From assembly GCF_000153025.1 (NCBI RefSeq), contig NZ_CH672433.1, forward strand, positions 1 to 64,000: a DNA stretch of 64,000 nucleotides, given 5' to 3'. The position numbers were made by a program, and so were the translations under genes. Positions 55,472 to 64,000 of the stretch are shown in pieces (the first letter of the stretch is position 1; each line of letters starts with the position of its first letter). The DNA is from Marinomonas sp. MED121. Its GTDB lineage: Bacteria > Pseudomonadota > Gammaproteobacteria > Pseudomonadales > Marinomonadaceae. Under the pieces are notes generated by a model. The model was not told the origin of the DNA and searched no databases. It saw nothing but the letters and a program-made list of their open reading frames with translations.

Positions 55472-55792
55472 ATGAATTCATACGAATCACTATTAGATAA
55501 TGAAGGCTACCTTATAGACCTTAAAAATTGGTCTGAGGAACTTGCTAGCTACCTCGCCGAACAAGAAGAGATGGAATTAACCCAAGCTCATTGGGAGATT
55601 ATCTTGCTATTAAGAGACTTCTACCAAGAGTATGAAGTCTCACCAGCCATGAGACCCTTAGTAAAAGCAGTAGGTAAAAAACTAGGTGCAGATAAAGGTA
55701 AAAGCATGTATCTCATGCAACTTTTCCCAGGAAGTCCAGCGAAACTTATTGCAAAACTTGCAGGTTTACCTAAACCCGCAAATTGCCTTTAA
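55472..55792 (+). CDS. tusE: Sulfur relay protein TusE (DsrC family)
   Basis: TusE accepts sulfur from TusD and hands it to MnmA on the tRNA. I start at the ATG at 55472 (MNSYESLLDNEGYL), 7 bp after tusB; this gives 106 residues. The DsrC fold is clear (LTQAHWEIILLLRDFYQEYEVSPAMR, MYLMQLFPGSPAKLIAKLAGLPKP), with the active Cys105 next to last. Confidence 0.95.
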   Translation: MNSYESLLDNEGYLIDLKNWSEELASYLAEQEEMELTQAHWEIILLLRDFYQEYEVSPAMRPLVKAVGKKLGADKGKSMYLMQLFPGSPAKLIAKLAGLPKPANCL

Positions 55793-55806
55793 AAAATACC
55801 AGAGCA

Positions 55807-56556
55807 TCATTTCGCGTCGGTATTAAACCAAGATAAGCGCTGTTGAAGCTTTACCACATCACCAATAATTAGAAGGCTTGGGGATTTAACGTCATTATCT
55901 ATAACAAGCTGAGTAATATCAGCAATGGTTGATGTAAATACCCGCTGCGCATCTGTGGTCCCTTTTTCAACCACAGCTACCGGCATAGATTCTTTCATGC
56001 CATGTTGAACCAACTTCTCTGCGGTTTCAGCAAGCCCTGTTAATCCCATATAAATAACGAGAGTTTGGGCAGGATAAACAAGTTCGTTCCAAGGAAGGTC
56101 TGTTGACCCATCTTTGAGGTGTCCTGTAACAAAGCGCACAGATTGGGCATAATCACGATGTGTTAATGGGATACCAGCATAAGCGGCACAACCCGCGGCT
56201 GCAGTGACACCAGGGATTACCTCAAACGCAACACCAGCATCAACTAACTCTTCAATTTCTTCACCGCCACGCCCAAATATAAAGGGGTCTCCACCCTTTA
56301 AGCGAACAACGTTTTTACCTTCATTGGCTTTTTCGCATAGCAGCTTATTAATATCTTCTTGTGGAAGGCTGTGCTTAGATTTCGCCTTGCCTACATACAA
56401 GGCTTCAGCAGCTTGCGGAATCAATGCAATAATTTGATCCCCTACAAGACGGTCATATAACACCACATCCGCTTGAGTTAAAACCCTATGAGCCTTCATT
56501 GTTAATAGCTCAGGATCTCCAGGGCCACCCCCAACTAAATAAACCTTACCAGTCAT
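55807..56556 (-). CDS. cobA: Uroporphyrinogen-III C-methyltransferase (CobA/SUMT)
   Basis: The enzyme makes precorrin-2 from uroporphyrinogen III with two SAM, on the way to siroheme and cobalamin. The 249-residue protein carries only the methyltransferase half; the CysG dehydrogenase-chelatase half is absent. Marks are [43 protein letters not shown] and [20 protein letters not shown]. It follows serS, with a terminator between them. Confidence 0.95.
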   Translation of the reverse strand: MTGKVYLVGGGPGDPELLTMKAHRVLTQADVVLYDRLVGDQIIALIPQAAEALYVGKAKSKHSLPQEDINKLLCEKANEGKNVVRLKGGDPFIFGRGGEEIEELVDAGVAFEVIPGVTAAAGCAAYAGIPLTHRDYAQSVRFVTGHLKDGSTDLPWNELVYPAQTLVIYMGLTGLAETAEKLVQHGMKESMPVAVVEKGTTDAQRVFTSTIADITQLVIDNDVKSPSLLIIGDVVKLQQRLSWFNTDAK

Positions 56557-56577
56557 ATCTCTCTCAAATATTTAGTC

Positions 56578-56606
56578 AAAAAAAACGCCTCTTATTGAAG
56601 AGGCGC
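56578..56606 (-). terminator. Intrinsic terminator after serS
   Basis: CGCCTCTT and AAGAGGCG (56586-56605) form a perfect stem with T8 following on the minus strand. Confidence 0.9.
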
Positions 56607-56634
56607 CTTTCATTCATTAGTCAACATTCACTAA

Positions 56635-58005
<1,371 letters not shown>

Positions 58006-58089
58006 TCAACTATGAATAAATACTTTTAGGGGGAGTATATTACTACGAAAAACTTGAAATTGAGCAAGAAGATTTCTGATATTCACTAA

Positions 58090-58464
58090 TTAAATCAATC
58101 TCGCCACAAAAATTCCAATTAAGCTTGCCATAACACCACAAAAACAGCTTAAAAATAAATAACTAAAGGCACTCAACCAGGCTTGCTGGTTAAGTAATAC
58201 AACGATCTCTAATGAAAATGTTGAAAAAGTGGTAAACGCACCTAAGAAGCCAACAACCAATAATGGCCGATATGCTTCTAGAAAATGCAAACGCTCAGCC
58301 ATCATGACAAATAAAACGCCGATAAAAAAACAACCAATAATGTTAATGGAAAACGTCGCCCAAGGAAGAGCTCCTTGATTATATTGAGCGAAGTATTTAC
58401 TGATAGAAAAGCGACCCATTGCACCCAATGCTCCGCCCAAAGCAACCATTAAATATACACTCAT
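58090..58464 (-). CDS. crcB: Fluoride ion channel CrcB/FluC
   Basis: The 124-residue inner-membrane protein has four helices and works as a dual-topology dimer that exports fluoride. Marks are GGALGAMGRF at the start and GFLGAFTTFSTFSLE, which holds the phenylalanines lining the pore. I saw no crcB-type riboswitch before it. It lies between rarA and serS. Confidence 0.95.
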   Translation of the reverse strand: MSVYLMVALGGALGAMGRFSISKYFAQYNQGALPWATFSINIIGCFFIGVLFVMMAERLHFLEAYRPLLVVGFLGAFTTFSTFSLEIVVLLNQQAWLSAFSYLFLSCFCGVMASLIGIFVARLI

Positions 58465-58557
58465 ATTTATTTTGATACCTTACTAGCTATGTTTCAATAT
58501 TGGTTGAGCTGTATCACTCTTCAGCATAAGGAGCGAACGTTTAGAGCAAAGGAGCAT

Positions 58558-59904
58558 TCAATGATCATCATATCGCTTCTTAGTACTCGCTTGATTCTGC
58601 GCCTCTAACCAAGCCATTTTTTCTGAGATTTTTTTCTCAAGTCCTCTATCAGTAGGCTGATAAAAAGTATGCCCTTCTAATTCAGGGGGTAAATATGATT
58701 CACCGGCAGCAAAGGCATTATCTTCATTATGAGCGTATCGGTAATCTTCTCCATGGCCCATTTCTTTTGCCAATTTCGTTGGTGCATTCCTTAAATGGTT
58801 AGGAACATCGTAACTTGGCTGATCAGCCACACTGGACATCGCTTGATTAAAGGCTAAATAAACCGCATTACTTTTGGGCGCACAAGCCAAGTAAACTGCC
58901 GCTTGAGCAATCGCCCTATTCCCCTCACCAGGACCAACTCGATGAAACACATCCCATGCATTTAAAGCAATTTGAAGGGCTCTCGGGTCTGCATTGCCAA
59001 CATCTTCTGAAGCGATAGCCAATAAACGCCTAGCAATGTAAAGGGGATCACAACCGCCATCCAACATGCGAGCCATCCAATAAAGAGCGCCATCTGCCGA
59101 AGATCCTCGAACAGATTTATGAAAAGCAGAAATTTGATCATAAAAAGCATCCCCCCCTTTATCAAAAGCACGATAAGACTGACCTAGCACATCAATTAAC
59201 TGTGCTTCGGTCACCTGCTGAAAGTCACCTTCTTGAGAGGACATATCAACCAAGACTTCAAGCAGATTGAGTGAGCGTCTCACATCACCGTCGGCGGCAT
59301 GGGCAATGGCATCAATAAAACGCGCTTCGATTTGGATATTTTCTTTGCCATAACCATGCTCAGAATCATTTAAGGCACGCTCTAAACCCGTTCGAATAAT
59401 GTCTTGCGATGGTTTTTTTAAACTATAAACCCTAGCTCTTGAGAGTAAGGCTGAATTTAATTCAAAGGCAGGGTTTTCAGTTGTTGCACCAATAAATAAA
59501 AAAGTGCCATCTTCAATAAAAGGTAAAAACGCATCTTGCTGAGACTTATTAAACCTATGCACCTCATCAACAAAAAGCACCGTTTGCCCAGCATTCATCA
59601 TTTTATGCTGCTTGGCTTGCTCTACCGCTGCTCTAATGTCTTTGACACCAGACATCACCGCCGATAACTCTAAAAAATGAGCCTGTAACTGATGAGATAA
59701 TAATTTGGCAAACGTTGTTTTACCAACCCCAGGTGCCCCCCAGAGTATAAAGGAATGACAACGCCCCGTTTCTATCATGCGTTTAAGCGGTTTACCTTCA
59801 CCTACAAGGTGCTCTTGACCAAGATAATCTGAAAGTTGCCTTGGGCGCATACGAGCCGCTAACGGCTCATAAAGATCCCATTGACTCTCAAATAAATCCT
59901 GCAT
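58558..59904 (-). CDS. rarA: Replication-associated recombination protein A
   Basis: RarA (MgsA) is an AAA+ clamp-loader-like ATPase that acts at stalled forks. The 448-residue protein has Walker [15 protein letters not shown] near residue 57, [13 protein letters not shown] for Walker [13 protein letters not shown], and the C-terminal MgsA region ([24 protein letters not shown]). Its ATG overlaps the lolA stop by one base. Confidence 0.97.
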   Translation of the reverse strand: MQDLFESQWDLYEPLAARMRPRQLSDYLGQEHLVGEGKPLKRMIETGRCHSFILWGAPGVGKTTFAKLLSHQLQAHFLELSAVMSGVKDIRAAVEQAKQHKMMNAGQTVLFVDEVHRFNKSQQDAFLPFIEDGTFLFIGATTENPAFELNSALLSRARVYSLKKPSQDIIRTGLERALNDSEHGYGKENIQIEARFIDAIAHAADGDVRRSLNLLEVLVDMSSQEGDFQQVTEAQLIDVLGQSYRAFDKGGDAFYDQISAFHKSVRGSSADGALYWMARMLDGGCDPLYIARRLLAIASEDVGNADPRALQIALNAWDVFHRVGPGEGNRAIAQAAVYLACAPKSNAVYLAFNQAMSSVADQPSYDVPNHLRNAPTKLAKEMGHGEDYRYAHNEDNAFAAGESYLPPELEGHTFYQPTDRGLEKKISEKMAWLEAQNQASTKKRYDDH

Positions 59905-60527
59905 TAAGCACCTTCTTTTATTAGGCCAGACTCAACAATCAGATCCACTTCAGCAGGTAAGTCCACTTGAAAATTACCATCAGCAACACCATCGTGTGAT
60001 TCCACATTTTTAAACTCAATCACAGTCGTCTGCCCTAAGCTATCTTGAATACTCATCGCTTCAATGGCATTTTGTCTAAAGGACAGGGTAAGTGTCGAAA
60101 ATAAGTCAACCTCTTCCTTTGGTTCAAGTCGAAACCTCTGCTCTCCCAGTTGAGAGATATTGTAATGGGGCAAGACTTCATTAGCAGGCTGACCTAGAAG
60201 TGCTGCAGGAGAATTCCCCAAAGCCCCTTCTAAAGGCTTTTGAGTTGCTTGCTCAAGGTCAACATCCCATATTGTAATCCACTCACCATTGGATATGATA
60301 CGTTGTGGAAACGGGGTAATTGTATCCCAGACAAATCGATTGGGTTCTGCCAATAAAAAAACACCTTCGTTTGCTTGCAGTTGCTCGCCCTGCTCATCAT
60401 AGGTCACTTGTCTAAATTCACCCTCAATATTACGGTTCGTTTCTAATAATTGAGTTAACAATTCAGTTGCAGCCATACTATTTATTGAAAAAAGGATCGC
60501 TAATAACACCACTATTTTTTGCATCAT
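59904..60527 (-). CDS. lolA: Outer-membrane lipoprotein carrier protein
   Basis: LolA ferries lipoproteins from LolCDE to LolB across the periplasm. The 207-residue protein has a signal peptide ending near residue 19 (INSMA) and the LolA half-barrel: [54 protein letters not shown]. It lies between ftsK and rarA and is translationally linked to rarA. Confidence 0.96.
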   Translation of the reverse strand: MMQKIVVLLAILFSINSMAATELLTQLLETNRNIEGEFRQVTYDEQGEQLQANEGVFLLAEPNRFVWDTITPFPQRIISNGEWITIWDVDLEQATQKPLEGALGNSPAALLGQPANEVLPHYNISQLGEQRFRLEPKEEVDLFSTLTLSFRQNAIEAMSIQDSLGQTTVIEFKNVESHDGVADGNFQVDLPAEVDLIVESGLIKEGA

Positions 60528-60555
60528 TTAATCTTCTACTTAAACCTATTAAACC

Positions 60556-63396
60556 TTATTCTGGTATGAGAACTTCTCTTTGCCCATTAGTTCCCATTGA
60601 ACTTACCAGACCAGCAGCCTCCATTGCTTCAACCAAGTTAGCTGCTCTGTTATAACCTATTTTCAACCGTCGTTGAATCGATGAAATCGACGCTTTACGT
60701 GTTTCTATCACTATGGCGACTGCTTCATCATAAAGCGCATCCTTATCTTCAGAACCAGCATCCGACATTAAGTCTTCTGGATTAACCACTACATCAGAAA
60801 TATATTGAGGTTCTCCGCGCTTTTTCCATTCTTCAACCACAGCATGCACTTCTTCATCCGATACAAAGGCGCCATGCACACGAATTGGTGTTGGCAAACC
60901 AGCAGGCAAATAAAGCATATCTCCTTGCCCTAATAACTGATCAGCCCCACCTTGATCCAAAATAGTTCTAGAGTCTATTTTTGAAGACACCTGGAATGCC
61001 ATACGTGTGGGCACATTCGCCTTAATTAAACCGGTTATCACATCAACCGAAGGCCTTTGTGTTGCTAATATTAAATGAATCCCTGCCGCTCTCGCCTTTT
61101 GTGCAATTCGAGCAATTAGCTCTTCCACTTTTTTACCCACTATCATCATCATGTCGGCAAATTCATCCACCACGATGACAATATAAGGTAAAGGCTCTAG
61201 CAAAGGTACACTTCGGGCAACCCCTTCTTGCGAGAACATGGCATCATGCTCAGGCTGCCATAATGGGTCCTCAAGAGGTTGGCCAGCATCAATCGCTTCC
61301 CTAACTTTTTTGTTAAAGCCAGCTAAGTTTCTTACCCCTAACTTAGACATGAGTTTGTAGCGCCGCTCCATTTCATCGACAGACCACCTAAGCCCATTCG
61401 CAGCATCTTTCATATCCGTTATAACAGGTGTAAGTAAATGAGGGATCCCTTCATAAATTGAAAGCTCAAGCATTTTAGGATCAACCATGATCATTCTGAC
61501 CTGATCGGGCGATGATTTGAGCAACATACTCATAATCATAGAATTAACCCCTACCGACTTACCAGAACCCGTTGTACCAGCGACAAGCAAGTGCGGCATT
61601 TTAGCCAAATCAACCACAACAGGCTCGCCAGAAATATCATGTCCCAAAGAGATTGTTAAAGGTGATGTGGCATTATCGTAAATATCACAATTAATCACCT
61701 CACTGAAGTAAACGATATCCCTTACATCATTAGGAATTTCTATCCCTATGGTCGATTTACCAGCAATAACCTCAACCACCCTAACACTCATAACACTTAA
61801 AGAGCGTGCCAAATCTTTCGCAAGATTAGTGATACGAGATACTTTAACCCCAGGCGCAGGCTGTATTTCAAAGCGAGTTATGACAGGGCCAGGATTAACT
61901 TCAACTACCTCAACCTTTACACCAAAATCAGCCAATCGCTGCTCTAAGAGTGCAGATAGTGAAAGCAGCTGCTCTTCAGAATAACCTCCTTTTTTAGGTT
62001 GCGGCTGAGTGAGCACACTCCTATCAGGTAATGAGTATTCAACAATTGGCTCTTTATGCTGACTTGTTGGATCCTGACTAGCTAGCTTATCGAGCTGTTT
62101 TGCCTCTGATAAGGTCTTTACAGCAGGTTTACTATGATTTAATTCTGAAAGTGAATCCAGAGAACCTTCAACAGGGGATTTACTAAGTGTATTTTTTTGT
62201 ACAGCAGATAAAAGCTGACTTTCCTGAGACCCTAAATCAAACTTTTCTTGTGCATCAACTTTCTGCACTTCAGCTTCTTTACTATCAGAAAAATCATCAC
62301 TTAAGGGGCGACTAGGTGAATCAGCCAAAGAGCTAGGTTTAGAGGCCTTATCAACACCCGAATCTGAAGTTAAATTTGGCTCATCCTCAATATATAAGGT
62401 GTCACTAAACGCCAAATCAACATTATCAACGGCAATATCATCAAACGAGTCAAAACTAGGCTCTTCTTTTTGTTTATTCGCCGGTGCTTTTATTGCGCCT
62501 GTTGAAGCAAGCTCTTGCTTACCTTCACCAGTGGGTTCATTTGCCTGTAACTTTTGAAAAGGCGAAGTCAAAGCCAACTTTAACTTACTAAGTTTTGAAG
62601 GTGGGCGCTCTGGCAAATCATCTTGTTCTTCACTTTCATCCAGTGAATGCTTTGATGTCTTAGCTAATGAGGACGTTTCCTGATCAGATTCATTGAAATT
62701 AAGTTTGATTTTCTTTTGTTTTCGTTTATAGGCAGGCTCTTCAAACTCATCTTCCTCTTGCAGCTCAAAAACTTCATCAATACTAGCTTTATTTTTAAAA
62801 TGCTTTGCTTTGCGACTAATTGCATTTAATCGCTTAAGAGTAAAAGCCCCTAGACTTTCAAAAATCACAGGCCAATGTGCTTGGCTAATTAATGTAAAAG
62901 ACAGTACAAATAAAGCCAAACTCACTAATGTCGTGCCATCATAGCCAATCCAACGAAATAAAAGCCCCCCTAAAGCCTTACCTAAAATGCCACCATGACC
63001 ATATTGAAGATTGTCATATCCAATAGAATGTAAAAAACAAAGCGCGGCACCAGCACATAAATACAACAACCACCCAACTGTCATCAAAGAAGCATTGGTA
63101 ATTGCCTGAAAATGGTTTGAATTACGCCACCAAACAAAAGCACTTAGAAGGAAAATAAAAGGAAAAGATACAAAAAGGGAACCAAAAAAAGCTGAAAGCA
63201 GATCCGCTAAAGTGGCACCTATTGCTCCCATTGAGTTTTGAACAGGTGCGCCAGTGCCAGAATAAAACCAACCGGCATCATTAGCATCATAAGAAAAAGT
63301 AGCAAAACAAAAAAAGGTAAATAGCAACAAGGCGATTATAACAACACCCTGTTTTGTAAAAGCAGTTATAACAGGTGATCGTACCGACTCACTCAT
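60556..63396 (-). CDS. ftsK: DNA translocase FtsK
   Basis: FtsK pumps DNA through the division septum and activates XerCD at dif. The 946-residue protein has four N-terminal membrane helices (about residues 15-170), a long acidic and serine-rich linker (about 200-460), the RecA-like motor with Walker A GTTGSGKS and [21 protein letters not shown], and the C-terminal gamma winged helix that reads polar DNA motifs ([22 protein letters not shown]). It leads ftsK-lolA-rarA. Confidence 0.97.
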   Translation of the reverse strand: MSESVRSPVITAFTKQGVVIIALLLFTFFCFATFSYDANDAGWFYSGTGAPVQNSMGAIGATLADLLSAFFGSLFVSFPFIFLLSAFVWWRNSNHFQAITNASLMTVGWLLYLCAGAALCFLHSIGYDNLQYGHGGILGKALGGLLFRWIGYDGTTLVSLALFVLSFTLISQAHWPVIFESLGAFTLKRLNAISRKAKHFKNKASIDEVFELQEEDEFEEPAYKRKQKKIKLNFNESDQETSSLAKTSKHSLDESEEQDDLPERPPSKLSKLKLALTSPFQKLQANEPTGEGKQELASTGAIKAPANKQKEEPSFDSFDDIAVDNVDLAFSDTLYIEDEPNLTSDSGVDKASKPSSLADSPSRPLSDDFSDSKEAEVQKVDAQEKFDLGSQESQLLSAVQKNTLSKSPVEGSLDSLSELNHSKPAVKTLSEAKQLDKLASQDPTSQHKEPIVEYSLPDRSVLTQPQPKKGGYSEEQLLSLSALLEQRLADFGVKVEVVEVNPGPVITRFEIQPAPGVKVSRITNLAKDLARSLSVMSVRVVEVIAGKSTIGIEIPNDVRDIVYFSEVINCDIYDNATSPLTISLGHDISGEPVVVDLAKMPHLLVAGTTGSGKSVGVNSMIMSMLLKSSPDQVRMIMVDPKMLELSIYEGIPHLLTPVITDMKDAANGLRWSVDEMERRYKLMSKLGVRNLAGFNKKVREAIDAGQPLEDPLWQPEHDAMFSQEGVARSVPLLEPLPYIVIVVDEFADMMMIVGKKVEELIARIAQKARAAGIHLILATQRPSVDVITGLIKANVPTRMAFQVSSKIDSRTILDQGGADQLLGQGDMLYLPAGLPTPIRVHGAFVSDEEVHAVVEEWKKRGEPQYISDVVVNPEDLMSDAGSEDKDALYDEAVAIVIETRKASISSIQRRLKIGYNRAANLVEAMEAAGLVSSMGTNGQREVLIPE

Positions 63397-63535
63397 ACTC
63401 GTTATCCATTCTAAAAGATTTTAATTACATAAACCCATTCAAATAATCTCATATTCAGAATGTTATCGGCAGGATTTTAAAAGACTAAACAATGAAATAA
63501 AAATTGTAGGTATTTAAGAAAGGACTAGCTTAACA

Positions 63536-63570
63536 TAAAAAAAGCCAACCCGAAGGGTTGGCTTTTTGGA
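63536..63570 (-). terminator. Intrinsic terminator after the porin gene
   Basis: AGCCAACCC and GGGTTGGCT (63543-63563) form a perfect 9-bp stem around GAA. On the minus strand T7 follows. Confidence 0.92.
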
Positions 63571-63605
63571 TTTCTTTACTAAGAATTACTTATAGTAAGT
63601 AGGTC

Positions 63606-64000
63606 TTAGAAAGAAGCTTTAGCACCTACTGCAGTGCTATCACCCCAGTCTTTACCATAATGCTCGACATAATACTCTAGATCACCAGCAGTATATGAAG
63701 CATATACATATAAACCATCTAGCTCTTCATCAACAACACCATCTGTTTCTGACTCGTAAGAAGTGTATTCAATGTTCAAAGTAGTTGCATCTGTAGGTGT
63801 CATTTCAACACTTACAGCTACTGCTTCTTCTTCAAGCTCAGCTCCAGTCTCACCTGTACCATAAGTAACAGCAAAAGTAGTGCTACCAACATCCATTGAG
63901 TAGCCAACGTTAATTGCATTTGCATCACCTACAGAACCACCTGAAATACCGAATGTTCCAGCACCCAAATCTGCAATGTAAGACAATGTAACACCAACTT
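63606..64000 (-). CDS. Outer-membrane porin, C-terminal part (cut by the window edge)
   Basis: The last ~130 residues of a beta-barrel porin are in the window; the gene continues past 64000. Alternating strands rich in Gly, Tyr, Thr and Asp are seen (INVGYSMDVGSTTFAVTYG, TTLNIEYTSYES, LYVYASYTAGDLEYYVEHYG), and the final residue is Phe, the signal recognised by the Bam complex. It looks like the general-diffusion porins of marine gammaproteobacteria. The acidic loop (GAELEEEA) is notable. Confidence 0.85.
   Translation of the reverse strand, partial: VGVTLSYIADLGAGTFGISGGSVGDANAINVGYSMDVGSTTFAVTYGTGETGAELEEEAVAVSVEMTPTDATTLNIEYTSYESETDGVVDEELDGLYVYASYTAGDLEYYVEHYGKDWGDSTAVGAKASF

Overview
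This window is chromosomal DNA of an AT-rich gammaproteobacterium. Gene content and order point to a marine Oceanospirillales-type organism. Supporting blocks are gacA/uvrY-uvrC-pgsA-tRNA(Gly-Cys-Leu), ftsK-lolA-rarA-crcB-serS-cobA facing tusDCBE, recC-recB-recD, and ihfB-lapA-lapB-pyrF. A two-domain EAL-HDOD pair and an inosine-guanosine kinase of the E. coli Gsk type agree with this. The genus cannot be fixed from the sequence alone.

Layout. 1-9.6 kb is a loose accessory region. It holds a GcvA-like LysR regulator, a periplasmic solute-binding protein, a lipoprotein alpha/beta hydrolase, a secreted M28 peptidase and three tandem small secreted two-cysteine proteins, the middle one apparently frameshifted. 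Long gene-poor gaps separate them, one carrying a repeat element with terminal inverted repeats and a perfect DnaA-box motif. 9.6-25 kb is mostly core: tRNA-Val, yciA, uvrB, a persulfide dioxygenase-SulP pair, a ComEA-like protein, pyrF-lapB-lapA-ihfB, ppa, trxB, a MoeB/ThiF-like enzyme, gsk, cheW, a Tim44-like protein and trpS. 25-34.5 kb is the recCBD operon. 34.5-41 kb holds another copy of the repeat, a YHS protein, a two-component system divergent from an LTxxQ-type periplasmic protein, tRNA-Ala, two EAL-HDOD proteins and tRNA-Leu(CAA).

41.1-46.4 kb looks like a small, decayed island at the 3' end of tRNA-Leu(CAA), a tRNA type known as an island target (leuX in E. coli). It carries a DJ-1/PfpI protein, an azoreductase, a MocR regulator, an AlpA-like factor, a TIR-domain gene broken by a one-base frameshift, and the C-terminal half of a tyrosine recombinase. 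About 24 perfect copies of a 7-bp repeat interrupt that recombinase. A partial copy of the tRNA end and its downstream flank lies at 46374-46424. 46.5-64 kb is core again: a DUF1203 protein, the tRNA operon, pgsA, uvrC, gacA/uvrY, a DnaT-like plus lambda-P-like gene pair, hpf, a YccA protein, tusDCBE, cobA, serS, crcB, rarA, lolA, ftsK and the 3' end of a porin gene.

Start codons were moved from the longest open frame where a Shine-Dalgarno sequence or family alignment argued for it; each entry says so. Family names come from recognising conserved motifs by eye; no database search was run.
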